Positions 18,078 through 28,304 of a stretch of 64,000 bases of DNA are shown here, piece after piece (position 1 is the stretch's first letter; the number at the start of each line of letters is the position of its first letter). The stretch lies in contig JAUNHG010000002.1 of the NCBI GenBank assembly GCA_030524035.1, forward strand, positions 310,001-374,000, read 5' to 3'. Source of the stretch: Kocuria sp. (GTDB taxonomy: Bacteria > Actinomycetota > Actinomycetes > Actinomycetales > Micrococcaceae). Made by a program: the position numbers and the translations under genes. The notes under the pieces were generated by a model that saw nothing but the letters and a program-made list of their open reading frames with translations, ran no database searches and was not told the origin of the DNA.

Positions 18078-20774
18078 ATGCTGACCCATGAGATCACCGA
18101 ACGATGGTTGAACTATTTCCAGAAGCAAGGCCACACCGTCGTTCCCTCCGCTTCCCTGGTATCTACTCAACCGGGTTCTATGTTCACAATTGCGGGTATG
18201 GTGCCGTTCATCCCGTATTTCTTGGGTCAGGAACAAGCCCCGTGGTCTCGGGCTACCTCAGTGCAGAAATGCATCCGCACCCTTGATATTGACGAAGTAG
18301 GAAAAACCGCTCGTCATGGAACGTTTTTCCAGATGGCGGGTAATTTCTCTTTTGGTGATTACTTTAAAGAAAAAGCTATCCCCATGGCATGGGAGCTATT
18401 GACCACATCGGTAGATGAGGGTGGTTATGGACTGGATCCCGAACGTTTATGGGTGACCATTTACGAAGGTGATGATGAAGCCTACGACCTATGGCGCCAT
18501 ACCGTGGGTCTGCCGGATCATCGGATTCAGCGTATGTCCAAGGAGGAAAACTATTGGGACACCGGACAGCCTGGTCCGGCTGGCCCAGATTCGGAAATTT
18601 TTTATGACCGTGGACCCCGTTACGGTCAAGAAGGTGGTCCTGCGGTTGATGACGACCGCTATGTGGAAATCTGGAACCTGGTGTTTATGCAGTACCAGCG
18701 GGGTGAAGGTACCGGGAAAGACTACGAAATCCTGGGAGAGTTACCACGTAAGAACATTGACACCGGTATGGGCGTGGAACGTATGGCCATGCTGTTACAG
18801 GGTGTAGAGAATTTCTACGAAACTGATCAGGTCAGGCCGGTGTTAGATGCTGCCGCACAGTTATCTGGCAAGACCTACCATGGGGCCGAAAGTGCCCAGG
18901 ACGAAGGGTACGACGACGACGTTCGGATGCGCGTGGTGGCCGATCATGTTCGGTCATCCATGATGTTGATTGCCGATGGAGTGACCCCCGGTAACGAAGG
19001 TCGAGGCTACATCCTGCGTCGCCTACTGCGTCGGGCTGTTCGTGCCATGCGTTTGTTGGGTGTCACTGAACCGTGTTTAAACGTGTTGCTCCCAGCTTCA
19101 CGTGATGCCATGGGGGAGATGTTCCCTGTGGTGGTTGAAGAATTTGACCGGATCTCGCGGGTTGCTTATGCGGAAGAAAAAGCTTTTTTAAAGACCATCG
19201 AATCCGGTACATCACGTCTAGATCAAGCCGTGGTTGAGGCGAAAAGTCAGGGAGGAGCTGTGGCCGGCGCAGAAGCTTTTGCTCTGCACGACACCTATGG
19301 ATTCCCGATTGATTTGACTTTGGAAATGGCCGCAGAAGCCGGGGTGGCCGTGGATGAAGATGCTTTCCGGGCCTTGATGGAAGAACAGCGCAACCGCGCT
19401 CGTCAGGATGCCCAATCAAAGAAGGGCGCCCACGCAGATTTATCTGTGCTCAGAGCCTTACAGGAGCAGCGTGATTCGTTGTTCACGGGGTACACGGAAA
19501 CCACCACCGCTACGACTGTGCGAGCTTTACTGGTGGACGGAGCCACAGTGCCCGCAGCAGCTGAAGGTGACAGCGTGGAAGTGGTTCTGGACTCCACTCC
19601 TTTTTATGCTGAATCCGGTGGTCAGGCAGCGGATGTTGGAACCATTACGGGGCATGGCTTTGCCTTGACCGTGATCGATGTTCAACAGCCCGTTAAGGGG
19701 TTGTCTGTCCATCGCGCCAGGGTGAATTCTGGTCAGATTGTGGCGGGGGATGACGCCGTCGCGACTATTGACGTGCGGCGTCGCCGTGATGCTGAAATGG
19801 CGCACACCGGAACACACATTGTGCATGCGGCACTGCATGAGGTGCTGGGGCCGGAAGCTGTGCAGCGGGGTTCTTTCAATAAAGAGGGCTATCTGCGGTT
19901 TGACTTTGCTTGGGGTGAGGCCATGTCTGATGGTCAAAAACAGGAAGTAGAAGGGCTTGCGAACACAGTTGTTCGCGACAATCACGAAGTCATCACTACT
20001 GAAATGCCCCTGGCCGAGGCCAAAGAACTGGGTGCTATGAGCCTGTTCGGTGAAAAATATGGTGATCGGGTGCGTGTGGTGGAGCTCAACGGACCTTGGT
20101 CACGGGAACTGTGTGGTGGCACGCACGTGAGTAGTACCGCTCAGATTGGGTCGCTCTCCCTGATCTCTGAAAGCTCCGTGGGGTCGGGGAACCGGCGTGT
20201 AGAGGCCTTGGTCGGACTGGATTCTTTTGAGCATTTGGTGGCGGAACGCGCGGTGGTGAACCAGCTGACTGAGCTGCTGAAGGTCCAACACTCTGCACAG
20301 CTTCCTGAGCGCATTCAGGACACCCTGGATAAACTGCGCGCAGCCGAGAAAGAGCTGGCCACATTACGCCGGGAGAAGTTAACCGCTCAGGCGGGTACCC
20401 TGCTGGATTCAGCCCAAGATCTAGGTGCCGTCCAGGCCATCACTCATGATCTGGGGGAAGTCGCCGGGCCGGAGGATCTGCGCAGCTTGGCGCTGGACCT
20501 ACGAGGGAGGATAGGCGAACGTCCAGCCGTGGTGGCTGTTGTGGGGGTGGCTAACGGCCGTCCTTTGGTTCTTGTAGCTACGACTGAATCAGCTCGTCAG
20601 GCTGGGGCATCAGCTGGCGCGTTGGTGCGTACCGCAGCGGGAGTTCTTGGTGGCGGTGGCGGTGGTAAGGATGATATTGCTCAGGGCGGTGGCCAGGACG
20701 TTACCCAAACTGGCGCGGCTCTGGACGCCATTATCGCTGACCTTCGCGCTCTGACGGGTAATAGTCATGCCTGA
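18078..20774 (+). CDS. alaS: Alanyl-tRNA synthetase
   Basis: This class II synthetase of 898 residues has a catalytic domain (HTVVPSASLVS; QKCIRTLDIDEVGKTARHGTFFQMAGNFSFGDYFK), a tRNA-recognition domain and an editing domain whose zinc ligands are all present: H576 and H580 (HTGTH), C679 and H683 (CGGTH). The C-terminal DHHA1/oligomerisation region carries the Gly-rich block GGGGGGKDDIAQGGG. The ribosome binding site (AAGGAC) is rather far from the ATG, about 15 bases. The stop overlaps the ruvX start by eight bases. Confidence 0.96.
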   Translation: MLTHEITERWLNYFQKQGHTVVPSASLVSTQPGSMFTIAGMVPFIPYFLGQEQAPWSRATSVQKCIRTLDIDEVGKTARHGTFFQMAGNFSFGDYFKEKAIPMAWELLTTSVDEGGYGLDPERLWVTIYEGDDEAYDLWRHTVGLPDHRIQRMSKEENYWDTGQPGPAGPDSEIFYDRGPRYGQEGGPAVDDDRYVEIWNLVFMQYQRGEGTGKDYEILGELPRKNIDTGMGVERMAMLLQGVENFYETDQVRPVLDAAAQLSGKTYHGAESAQDEGYDDDVRMRVVADHVRSSMMLIADGVTPGNEGRGYILRRLLRRAVRAMRLLGVTEPCLNVLLPASRDAMGEMFPVVVEEFDRISRVAYAEEKAFLKTIESGTSRLDQAVVEAKSQGGAVAGAEAFALHDTYGFPIDLTLEMAAEAGVAVDEDAFRALMEEQRNRARQDAQSKKGAHADLSVLRALQEQRDSLFTGYTETTTATTVRALLVDGATVPAAAEGDSVEVVLDSTPFYAESGGQAADVGTITGHGFALTVIDVQQPVKGLSVHRARVNSGQIVAGDDAVATIDVRRRRDAEMAHTGTHIVHAALHEVLGPEAVQRGSFNKEGYLRFDFAWGEAMSDGQKQEVEGLANTVVRDNHEVITTEMPLAEAKELGAMSLFGEKYGDRVRVVELNGPWSRELCGGTHVSSTAQIGSLSLISESSVGSGNRRVEALVGLDSFEHLVAERAVVNQLTELLKVQHSAQLPERIQDTLDKLRAAEKELATLRREKLTAQAGTLLDSAQDLGAVQAITHDLGEVAGPEDLRSLALDLRGRIGERPAVVAVVGVANGRPLVLVATTESARQAGASAGALVRTAAGVLGGGGGGKDDIAQGGGQDVTQTGAALDAIIADLRALTGNSHA

Positions 20775-21351
20775 TATCGGCGCGGTATCGCGCCCCCTGG
20801 ATCTGCGGATGAGGGGACGTCGAATGGGGGTTGATGTGGGTAAAGTCCGAATTGGGCTGGCAATCACCGACCCTGATGCGACATTGGCCACGCCGTTGAG
20901 CATGGTACAGCGGGATACAAAAAAGAACTTTGATGTCAAGATTGTCGCGAAGGAGGCGGCTGCACATGATGTTGTGGAAATCGTCGTGGGCTTGCCGTTA
21001 TCCATGTCAGGACAGCACACCGAATCCACGCGCGATGCGTTGACGTGGGCGCAGCGCCTTTCTGACAGACTAGAACGCAATGGCCACAGTGCCATGGTGC
21101 ACATGGTGGATGAACGTTGGACCAGTGTGCAGGCGCACCGGCAACTGCTGGACGCAGGGCTTTCGCGCAAAGAGCACAAAGCCAAGGTGGATCAGCAGGC
21201 GGCGGTCACAATTTTAGAGGCGGCTTTGGCAACAGCGCGCCGCGCCGTAGATGACCGTGATCTTTCCGTTATCGAAAGATCCGATCAGAATATTGACATG
21301 ATCAAGGAAGGTTCTGCCTTGTCCGCCAACCCGGAGGGAGACCTCACGTGA
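20767..21351 (+). CDS. ruvX: RuvX/YqgF pre-16S rRNA nuclease family protein
   Basis: This RNase H-like protein has 194 residues with the family blocks GVDVGKVRIGLA (first catalytic Asp), VVGLPLSMSG, VDERWTSVQA and the final DQQAAVTILE. Family members process the 5' end of 16S rRNA and have also been proposed as Holliday-junction resolvases. It overlaps alaS and mltG on both sides, so it is co-translated with them. An N-terminal extension of about 18 residues precedes the conserved domain, and the start could be internal. Confidence 0.92.
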   Translation: MPDIGAVSRPLDLRMRGRRMGVDVGKVRIGLAITDPDATLATPLSMVQRDTKKNFDVKIVAKEAAAHDVVEIVVGLPLSMSGQHTESTRDALTWAQRLSDRLERNGHSAMVHMVDERWTSVQAHRQLLDAGLSRKEHKAKVDQQAAVTILEAALATARRAVDDRDLSVIERSDQNIDMIKEGSALSANPEGDLT

Positions 21352-22517
21352 GCGACCACGAGCGTGGTCCTGAGAATCAGGTCCGACAGCGAACACGCCC
21401 GGAAGACTCTAAGGAGCTTTCCGGGGCCTTTCAGGTGGAGGAACGTTCGGAAGCCCAGCTTCTGCGCCTTAAGAAGCGACACAACCTTTCTCTCCTGGGG
21501 GCCATCGCGTTGTTCACTGCCGCGATGGTTTTTACCGTGGCTGTGCTGGGCAACAGTTTCGGCTGGTTTGAACGGCGTGACTACCGTGGTGAAGGTAAGG
21601 AGCCCGTGAACTTCACTATTGAAGAAGGCGACACGGTAGAACAAGTGGGGATTGACCTCGCGAATCAAGACATTGTTGCTCACCCCGGAAGGTTCATTGA
21701 AACCTTCAACGAAAGCCATCAGGGCGAGTTCATCCAACCTGGTGATTACGAGATGCGCAAACAAATGAGTTCTCAGGCGGCGGTGAGTGTTCTCATGGAC
21801 GAGGGAGATCCCACCAATTACGCGGCCGTGGACAACACGTTGCGTATGGACGACACTTTTGAAGTACTTTCAGAATCCACCGGTATTTCCGTCCAGGAAT
21901 TTGAGGATGCGGCTGAGGACCCCACAAAATTTGGGGTCTCTGACGAGTTCCCCACAATTGAGGGTTACCTGCACCCCGGTGAGTACCGATTTGCTCTGGA
22001 CGCCACCCCAGATGAGATCTTGCAGGAAATGGTTGATCGCACCAACGCCACGTTGGAACGCAATAACGTGCCCAAGGATCAAGTGTTCCGCGTGCTTACG
22101 ATTGCCTCACTCGTGGAATTTGAAGGTGTCCCATCCGACTACGCCGATGTTGCCGGGGCAATCTACAACCGCATTGATCGCCCGGATGATGAAACCAACG
22201 GTTATATCCAGTCCGACGCCTCAGTGACCTACGGGTTGGGGCGACGTTCCTATGATTTTTCTGACGCGGAGCGTAAGGACGCGAGCAATAAATACAACAC
22301 GTTTGCTAACCCGGGGCTTCCTGTGGGACCGATTGGGTCCCCTGGAGATGAATCGATTGACGCTGCGGCTAACCCAGCGGATAACGACTACTACTACTGG
22401 GTGACCGTCAACCTGGACAGTGGTGAAACCAAGTTCGGAAAAGACTTCGAGGAGCACGAAGTCAACGTCGCTGAGTACCAAGCGTGGTGTTCGAATAACC
22501 CCGGACGGTGTGACTGA
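21348..22517 (+). CDS. mltG: Endolytic murein transglycosylase MltG (YceG-like)
   Basis: This membrane-anchored lytic transglycosylase is thought to cut nascent glycan strands and release them from synthesis. The 389 residues comprise a charged cytoplasmic tail, one membrane helix (about 48-70), and an outer YceG domain with GYLHPGEYRF, the catalytic region IASLVEFEG (Glu at about 257) and the C-terminal LPVGPIGSPG..AAANP block. The GTG start overlaps the ruvX stop. It lies in the alaS-ruvX-mltG-aroE order typical of Actinobacteria. Confidence 0.93.
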   Translation: MSDHERGPENQVRQRTRPEDSKELSGAFQVEERSEAQLLRLKKRHNLSLLGAIALFTAAMVFTVAVLGNSFGWFERRDYRGEGKEPVNFTIEEGDTVEQVGIDLANQDIVAHPGRFIETFNESHQGEFIQPGDYEMRKQMSSQAAVSVLMDEGDPTNYAAVDNTLRMDDTFEVLSESTGISVQEFEDAAEDPTKFGVSDEFPTIEGYLHPGEYRFALDATPDEILQEMVDRTNATLERNNVPKDQVFRVLTIASLVEFEGVPSDYADVAGAIYNRIDRPDDETNGYIQSDASVTYGLGRRSYDFSDAERKDASNKYNTFANPGLPVGPIGSPGDESIDAAANPADNDYYYWVTVNLDSGETKFGKDFEEHEVNVAEYQAWCSNNPGRCD

Positions 22518-22522
22518 TCACT

Positions 22523-23437
22523 GTGGTGACCCACAAGCCGGTTCCTGAGTCTGCCGCCCACGGTCAAGCCTATGCGGCGGTAGTGGGTCATCCGATCAGT
22601 CACTCCCGGTCGCCGGAGCTACACACGGCGGCTTACGGTGTTTTAGGTGCGGAATTGGTCTACCGGGCGGTGGACCTCACGGAATCCGAATTGCCGGGTC
22701 ACACGGAGCAGTTACGGGGGGATCCGCTGTGGCGAGGATTGTCTGTGACGATGCCGCTGAAATCTCAAGCAGCTTCCCTGTGCGATGATCTGACCTCACT
22801 AGCCCGCGTGGTGGGGGTGGTGAACACCGTAATCCCGGCTGGCCAGGGGCGGTTAATGGGGCACAATACGGATGTTGCCGGGATTATTGGTGCGGTGCGT
22901 GCAGCGGGAGCGGTGCCATCGAAGCCCCGGGTGGCAATTTTGGGCGGTGGAGGTACAGCCACCGCTGCTGTTGTTGCTGCGCAAGGGCTAGGTGCGGGCG
23001 CTGTGGATGTCTGGGTCCGGTCATTTACCCGCGCACACCGGGTGGTAGCTGCGGCTCGGGCGGCTGGTGTTGCCCTAGATCTGAAACCCTGGGAACAGGC
23101 TGTTCAGCACCTCACAACCTACGACGTGGTGGTGGCCACGCTGCCTCCGCACGGTTGTGATGAACTTGCCGCAGCGCTAAAGAATATTCCTGAGAACGCC
23201 ACAACAGGTGTTCTGCTGGATGTTGCCTACGATCCCTGGCCATCGGCTATTGCTCAGGCTTGGACAAACGTCGGCGGACATGTTGCCGCCGGGTTAGAGA
23301 TGCTGATTTTCCAAGCTGTGGATCAGATCGCGATGTTCACAGGAGTTGACTTAAGCAATAACCGGTCCCGACGGCAGGCTGTGGTGGATGCGATGTGTGC
23401 CGCGGTGGGGCGGGCCTCTTTGCCTGCGAGCCCGTAA
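22523..23437 (+). CDS. aroE: Shikimate dehydrogenase
   Basis: This enzyme reduces 3-dehydroshikimate to shikimate with NADPH. The 304 residues show the substrate-binding block HPISHSRSPELH (about 23-34), the catalytic Lys in TMPLKSQA, NTDVAGI and the nucleotide-binding ILGGGGTATAA. Two GTG codons (22523 and 22526) are possible starts, five bases after the mltG stop; no clear ribosome binding site is present, so coupling to mltG is likely. It is followed by aroC, aroK and aroB. Confidence 0.93.
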   Translation: MVTHKPVPESAAHGQAYAAVVGHPISHSRSPELHTAAYGVLGAELVYRAVDLTESELPGHTEQLRGDPLWRGLSVTMPLKSQAASLCDDLTSLARVVGVVNTVIPAGQGRLMGHNTDVAGIIGAVRAAGAVPSKPRVAILGGGGTATAAVVAAQGLGAGAVDVWVRSFTRAHRVVAAARAAGVALDLKPWEQAVQHLTTYDVVVATLPPHGCDELAAALKNIPENATTGVLLDVAYDPWPSAIAQAWTNVGGHVAAGLEMLIFQAVDQIAMFTGVDLSNNRSRRQAVVDAMCAAVGRASLPASP

Positions 23438-23493
23438 AATCACCCATGGTTCAACCCACTATCTGACGTCCATCACTCAAGGAGAAACGCGCC

Positions 23494-24741
23494 ATGCTCC
23501 GTTGGCTCACAGCCGGAGAATCCCACGGGGAGGCCCTGGTTGGCATTATGGAAGGTGTCCCCGCAGGGGTGGCTCTGACATCGTCGGATATTCAGGCTGC
23601 TTTGGCCCGGCGCCGGTTGGGGTACGGCCGGGGCGCGCGTATGAAGTTTGAGCAGGACGCGGTTCGACTCCTGGGAGGTGTGCGGCACGGAGTCACCCAA
23701 GGGGGACCGGTGGCTGTGGAAATCGCTAATACTGAGTGGCCCAAATGGGAGCAGGTGATGAACGCGGATCCTGTGGATTCGGCTGAGCTGGAAGGTAAAG
23801 CACGCAATGCTGCGTTGACTCGTCCTCGGCCAGGTCACGCTGACTTTACCGGAATGCAGAAATACGCTCATACGGAAGCCCGCCCAGTGTTAGAGCGTGC
23901 TTCTGCGCGTGAAACCGCAACTCGTGTGGCGTTAGGAGTGGTGGCTTCCAAAATCCTGGCAGCCCTGGGAGTCGGCGTGGTATCGCACACCACCGCGGTG
24001 GGGGCGGCCCAGGTGCCGTTGGATGCTGCCCGGCCCACCCCGGAAGACGTAGAGACATTGGATCGTGATCCCCTGCGGTGCTTTGACGCTGCGACGTCCG
24101 CCGCAATGGTCCAGGCTGTAGATGCCGCCCATAAGAATGGCGAAACTTTGGGCGGCGTTGTGGAAGTTCTGGCGTACGGGTTGCCGCCAGGACTGGGTTC
24201 TTATGTGCATTGGGATCGTCGTCTAGACGCCCGGTTGGCCGGTGCTCTCATGGGCATACAAGCCATTAAAGGCGTAGAAGTCGGTGATGGTTTCCTGACC
24301 GCGGCGCGGCCGGGATCGGCTGCTCATGACGAAATCATGATTGGTGATGACGGTCAAGTGCACCGGGTGTCTAATCGTGCTGGAGGAATTGAAGGCGGGA
24401 TGTCTATCGGCGATGTCTTGCGGGTACGCGCGGCTATGAAACCTATTGCCACCGTTCCCAAAGCGTTGCGAACGGTGGATGTTTCCACCCGAGAACCGGC
24501 GAGGGCTCATCACCAGCGCTCGGATGTGTGCGCGGTTCCTGCCGCCGGTGTGGTGGCGGAGGCCATGACTGCTCTGGTGTTAGCGGATGCCGCCCTGGAG
24601 AAATTCGGTGGCGACAACATCACTGAAACTATCCGCAATAGGGACTCCTACGTGGCTTCCATGGACCATAGCCTGCGTTCTTCTGGGGAATTAGGAAGTT
24701 TTGAGGGTACGGAAGCACCCGCTGAGGAACGTCACGCATGA
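23494..24741 (+). CDS. aroC: Chorismate synthase
   Basis: This FMN-dependent enzyme converts EPSP to chorismate, the last shikimate step. The 415 residues carry the three family signatures: [18 protein letters not shown] at the N-terminus, [14 protein letters not shown] in the middle and [17 protein letters not shown] near the C-terminus. The ATG at 23494 has AAGGAG about nine bases upstream. The stop overlaps aroK as ATGA. Confidence 0.96.
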   Translation: MLRWLTAGESHGEALVGIMEGVPAGVALTSSDIQAALARRRLGYGRGARMKFEQDAVRLLGGVRHGVTQGGPVAVEIANTEWPKWEQVMNADPVDSAELEGKARNAALTRPRPGHADFTGMQKYAHTEARPVLERASARETATRVALGVVASKILAALGVGVVSHTTAVGAAQVPLDAARPTPEDVETLDRDPLRCFDAATSAAMVQAVDAAHKNGETLGGVVEVLAYGLPPGLGSYVHWDRRLDARLAGALMGIQAIKGVEVGDGFLTAARPGSAAHDEIMIGDDGQVHRVSNRAGGIEGGMSIGDVLRVRAAMKPIATVPKALRTVDVSTREPARAHHQRSDVCAVPAAGVVAEAMTALVLADAALEKFGGDNITETIRNRDSYVASMDHSLRSSGELGSFEGTEAPAEERHA

Positions 24742-25418
24742 ACGGGAAGTTTTCGCCAAAGGATTTTGCCCGTTCCCTGGCCCATTCAGTCTTGCGAAAC
24801 CCTGGGGGACGGATTGCCGGGCGGGGTGGGGACCTTGGTCCCGTGGGGACCCCCGGTACCGCTGCTTTGACCCAGCCTGTCGTGTTAATTGGCCCTATGG
24901 CGGCAGGTAAGTCATTTCTGGCCCAGCACATGGCACGGTTTTTTGGGTATGGCTTTGTGGATGCCGACCAATTGATCGTGCAGAAACACGGGGTGATTAG
25001 GGATATTTTTACCCAGCACGGGGAAAAGTATTTCCGTGATCTTGAAGCGGATGCGATTGAAGAAGTCCTGGCAGATCCACAGTATGCCAATGCAATCTTT
25101 GCTGTCGGCGGTGGAGCGCCCATGACGGAGCGGGTGAGTGCCGTATTGCGTGATGAACTGGTGGCATACCTAGAAGTAGATGCTGCCACGGTCCTCCCAC
25201 GGATTACGGACAGCACCTCTCGTCCGATGCTCCAGCCTGATCCGCCCACGCGTTGGCTGGAGCTCTTGGAAGCTAGGGCACCTCGGTACGAGGAACTGGC
25301 AGATATCCGGGTGGATGGTACTCGGCGGCGTCAGATTGCAGATATTGCCCAGGATCTGCACAACGAGATCCAGCGGATGCACGGGCGTCAGCATCCATTA
25401 CCGAAGGATATTTCATGA
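24738..25418 (+). CDS. aroK: Shikimate kinase with N-terminal extension
   Basis: This enzyme phosphorylates shikimate with ATP. The core contains Walker A (GPMAAGKS, 52-59), the shikimate-binding Asp in [22 protein letters not shown] and the lid SRPML. The protein has 226 residues, about 50 more than the usual length. The extra part is N-terminal, Gly/Pro-rich and not obviously structured. The upstream start is supported by the ATGA overlap with aroC, but an internal start near the core cannot be excluded. Confidence 0.92.
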   Translation: MNGKFSPKDFARSLAHSVLRNPGGRIAGRGGDLGPVGTPGTAALTQPVVLIGPMAAGKSFLAQHMARFFGYGFVDADQLIVQKHGVIRDIFTQHGEKYFRDLEADAIEEVLADPQYANAIFAVGGGAPMTERVSAVLRDELVAYLEVDAATVLPRITDSTSRPMLQPDPPTRWLELLEARAPRYEELADIRVDGTRRRQIADIAQDLHNEIQRMHGRQHPLPKDIS

Positions 25419-26500
25419 CGACCACACGCATTCCGGTCACCGGTTCTTTAGCCTGCGAAAACTACGACGTCCTGGTGGGACGGGGGTTGATGGGTGAGCT
25501 GAAAGAAGTTTTGGGGCAACAGGTCACAAAGGTTTTAGTAATTCACCCCCAGGCTTTAGAAGCTAACGGTCAAGTGGTAGTGGACCAGCTCACGGCTGAT
25601 GGGTATCAGGTATTTCAGGCGGTGATTCCTGATGCTGAAGAAGGCAAGCGTCTGGAAGTAGCAGGTTTCTGTTGGCAAGCTTTAGGGCAGGCAGATTTCA
25701 GCCGTAGTGACGCAGTGGTTTCCGTGGGTGGTGGTGCGGTGACTGATCTGGCGGGTTTTGTAGCGGCTACGTGGTTACGCGGTGTGCGGGTGGTTCATGT
25801 GCCCACTACGTTCTTAGGCATGGTGGATGCAGCTGTCGGCGGCAAAACCGGGATCAACACGGCAGAAGGTAAAAATTTGGTGGGTGCTTTTCACCCACCA
25901 GCCGGGGTCTTGTGTGATCTCAATGCATTGAGTACATTGCCGGTCCACGAACTGTTAACCGGTATGGCTGAGACCGTTAAATGTGGGTTTATCGCTGATC
26001 CCACGATCCTGGAACTCTTAGAACAGCACCCTGAGCAAGCACAGGATCCCGCGTCTGAAGTATTGCGTGAGTTGGTTGAACGTTCCGTGCGGGTGAAGGC
26101 GCAGGTGGTGTCGGAGGACTTCAAGGAGTCCGGACGCCGTGAGTATTTGAATTATGGCCACACGTTGGGTCATGCCATTGAAAATAATGAACGCTACCAG
26201 TGGCGTCATGGAGCGGCGGTATCTATTGGCATGATGTATGCCGCGCATCTGGCACGGACCGCAGGAACACTGCCGGATGCTGTTGTGGAAAGGCATTACA
26301 GGATTTTGGAGTCCTTAAGGCTGCCCACGGGGTACCGGTCTGACCAGTGGCCCAAATTATTGGAAGTCATGAAGCGAGATAAAAAAACCCGTGGCGGTTT
26401 GCTGAGGTTCGTCGTTTTAGACAACATTGCGCGTCCGCGCATCATGGAAGTTCCGGACCCTTCCGTGCTATTTGCCGCATATCAAGAAATCGCAGAGTGA
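25415..26500 (+). CDS. aroB: 3-Dehydroquinate synthase
   Basis: This NAD- and metal-dependent enzyme cyclises DAHP to 3-dehydroquinate, the second shikimate step. The 361 residues contain VVSVGGGAVTDLAGFVAATWLRG, PTTFLGMVDAAVGGKTGIN and the metal-binding GHTLGHAIE. The ATG overlaps the aroK stop (ATGA), giving a tightly coupled aroC-aroK-aroB set. A separate promoter for efp is likely in the 94-base gap that follows. Confidence 0.96.
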   Translation: MTTTRIPVTGSLACENYDVLVGRGLMGELKEVLGQQVTKVLVIHPQALEANGQVVVDQLTADGYQVFQAVIPDAEEGKRLEVAGFCWQALGQADFSRSDAVVSVGGGAVTDLAGFVAATWLRGVRVVHVPTTFLGMVDAAVGGKTGINTAEGKNLVGAFHPPAGVLCDLNALSTLPVHELLTGMAETVKCGFIADPTILELLEQHPEQAQDPASEVLRELVERSVRVKAQVVSEDFKESGRREYLNYGHTLGHAIENNERYQWRHGAAVSIGMMYAAHLARTAGTLPDAVVERHYRILESLRLPTGYRSDQWPKLLEVMKRDKKTRGGLLRFVVLDNIARPRIMEVPDPSVLFAAYQEIAE

Positions 26501-26552
26501 CTTCCTGCGATAGCTGTCCGTGAGCGGCTGCGTGAGTGACGCTTGGCCTTGA

Positions 26553-26558
26553 TAGGAT
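26553..26558 (+). promoter_or_regulatory. Candidate -10 box of efp
   Basis: TAGGAT lies 36 bases before the efp GTG start in the aroB-efp gap. The same hexamer precedes hisS and leuS. The -35 is weak. Confidence 0.35.
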
Positions 26559-26594
26559 GGCCCGAATCCACCCGAACATACTGAAGAGAGCACT

Positions 26595-27158
26595 GTGGCA
26601 ACCACCAACGATATTAAAAATGGCACCGTTTTGAACCTGGACGGGAACTTGTGGAGCGTTATTGAGTTCCAGCACGTCAAGCCCGGTAAGGGTGGCGCTT
26701 TTGTGCGTACTAAGCTGCGCAATGTGACTTCTGGCAAAGTGGTGGACAAGACGTTCAACGCCGGCGCCAAGGTGGACACGGCAACGGTGGACCGTTCTGA
26801 GTACCAGTACCTGTACAAGGACGGCGCAGATTTTGTGTTCATGGATAACTCCACGTATGACCAACTCACTATCCCAGCCGCCGTGGTGGGAGACGCTGAA
26901 AACTTCATGTTGGAAAACACCAACGCGGTGATCGCTATGCATGAAGGTGCTCCGTTATACATCGAACTTCCGCCTTCGGTGGTCCTGGAAATCACCTACA
27001 CCGAACCTGGGCTGCAGGGAGACCGATCCACGGGCGGTACCAAGCCCGCGACCTTGGAAACTGGTTATCAGATCCAGGTGCCGTTGTTCTTAGAGAACAA
27101 CACTCGGGTGAAGGTTGACACCCGTACGGGTGAGTACCTGGGCCGCGTCACCGAATGA
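26595..27158 (+). CDS. efp: Translation elongation factor P
   Basis: EF-P binds between the P and E sites of the ribosome and relieves stalling at polyproline. The 187 residues show the three-domain family pattern, with the domain I loop KPGKGGAFV and a Lys at position 32 at its tip. The C-terminal GEYLGRV is typical. No EpmA-type modification genes are nearby, in keeping with actinobacterial EF-P, which generally has an unmodified Lys. GTG start; the stop overlaps nusB. Confidence 0.96.
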   Translation: MATTNDIKNGTVLNLDGNLWSVIEFQHVKPGKGGAFVRTKLRNVTSGKVVDKTFNAGAKVDTATVDRSEYQYLYKDGADFVFMDNSTYDQLTIPAAVVGDAENFMLENTNAVIAMHEGAPLYIELPPSVVLEITYTEPGLQGDRSTGGTKPATLETGYQIQVPLFLENNTRVKVDTRTGEYLGRVTE

Positions 27159-27616
27159 GCGGGGCGCGGACCAAGGCCCGGACTCGGGCTGTGGAAATTC
27201 TCTTTGAGGCTGAACAACGCAGTGAAGATCCCATCCAGGTACTGGAGCGACGTCGCTCCAACTCACAGCAACTTTTTGGTGCCTACACCGAGGAGCTGGT
27301 GCGGGGAGTATTGGCACGCCGTGACGAAATTGACGAAACGATCCAGACCTGGGCGCGTGGGTGGACACTGGAACGGATGCCCGCCGTGGACCGTACCATT
27401 CTGCGTTTGGGTACGTGGGAACTTTTGTTTAATGATGACGTTCCTGACACCGTTGCGGTGGATGAAGCCGTCGGGTTGGCCAAACAGCTGAGCACCGATG
27501 ACTCACCATCGTTCGTCAACGGGGTATTAGGACGGCTACAGACCGTGAAACCCACATTGGTGGATGTCGACACTCCCGTGGCAGCTATTCCCGAGCCACA
27601 GCCTGATACCGACTAG
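27155..27616 (+). CDS. nusB: Transcription antitermination factor NusB
   Basis: NusB binds boxA RNA with S10 in the rRNA antitermination complex. The 153-residue all-helical protein shows [49 protein letters not shown] and [14 protein letters not shown], all family blocks. It begins at an ATGA overlap with efp, the usual efp-nusB pairing. Confidence 0.95.
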   Translation: MSGARTKARTRAVEILFEAEQRSEDPIQVLERRRSNSQQLFGAYTEELVRGVLARRDEIDETIQTWARGWTLERMPAVDRTILRLGTWELLFNDDVPDTVAVDEAVGLAKQLSTDDSPSFVNGVLGRLQTVKPTLVDVDTPVAAIPEPQPDTD

Positions 27617-27644
27617 TCCGGTGCTAGGGTTTTAGTGCAGCGGC

Positions 27645-27690
27645 TCATCCCTTTAAATCCGTCCTGTGAGGCGGGGAAGGACGGCAGCAC
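27645..27690 (+). promoter_or_regulatory. PyrR-binding leader hairpin covering the pyrR ribosome binding site
   Basis: CCGTCC (27659-27664) and GGACGG (27679-27684) form a stem whose loop region carries TCCTGTGAGGC, an exact fit to the PyrR-binding consensus UCCNGNGAGGY known from Bacillus and mycobacteria. The purine block GGGGAAGGA (27673-27681), the only good ribosome binding site for pyrR, is inside the loop and 3' arm. PyrR bound with UMP or UTP would therefore hide it, giving translational repression instead of attenuation. A -10-like TAGGGT is at 27625-27630. The consensus match is seen; the mechanism is inferred. Confidence 0.8.
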
Positions 27691-27692
27691 TT

Positions 27693-28304
27693 ATGAGTCA
27701 ATCACCGTATTACGACCAAAGTCCCCGCCGGGCGGACTCCGAATCTCGGCGCATCCTTTCTGCAGCTGATATTGATCGTGCTTTGACGCGTATTGCCCAT
27801 GAAATTCTGGAATCTCATCGTGGAGCCCAGGACGTCGTGCTTCTGGGTATTGCGCGGCGTGGTTACCCCTTGGCCCAGCGTTTGGCCAGCAAACTGTCGC
27901 AGTTTGATGCATTTGATCCCGCAACTTCCCTTGGTCAACTGGATGTCACCATGTATCGGGACGACCTTTGGCGTCAGCCGTCTCGGGTGCCTTCACCAAC
28001 TCTGATGCCACAGCGCGGCGTCGATAACCTGACGGTGGTTTTGGTGGACGATGTGCTGTATTCAGGTCGTACAATTCGCGCAGCGTTGGACGCGTTAACG
28101 GAACTTGGGCGTCCTGCGGTTGTGCGTTTGGCGGTTCTGGTGGATCGCGGTCATCGGCAACTTCCAATCCGTGCCGACTTTGTGGGAAAAAACGTGCCAA
28201 CCGCAACGCGGGAAATGGTGAAGGTCCGACTACAAGAACTTGATGCGCTAGATACCACACACACGGACGAAGGTTCAGTGGATGAGGTGGTGATTCTGGG
28301 ATGA
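27693..28304 (+). CDS. pyrR: PyrR bifunctional pyr operon regulator / uracil phosphoribosyltransferase
   Basis: PyrR senses UMP/UTP and binds pyr mRNA; it usually also has uracil phosphoribosyltransferase activity. The 203 residues contain the PRPP motif [14 protein letters not shown] (about 115-128), [12 protein letters not shown] and [23 protein letters not shown]. The ATG at 27693 is chosen; an upstream in-frame GTG would lie inside the RNA hairpin. The stop overlaps pyrB (ATGA). It heads pyrR-pyrB-pyrC-orf-carA-carB-pyrF, the same order as in mycobacteria. Confidence 0.95.
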   Translation: MSQSPYYDQSPRRADSESRRILSAADIDRALTRIAHEILESHRGAQDVVLLGIARRGYPLAQRLASKLSQFDAFDPATSLGQLDVTMYRDDLWRQPSRVPSPTLMPQRGVDNLTVVLVDDVLYSGRTIRAALDALTELGRPAVVRLAVLVDRGHRQLPIRADFVGKNVPTATREMVKVRLQELDALDTTHTDEGSVDEVVILG

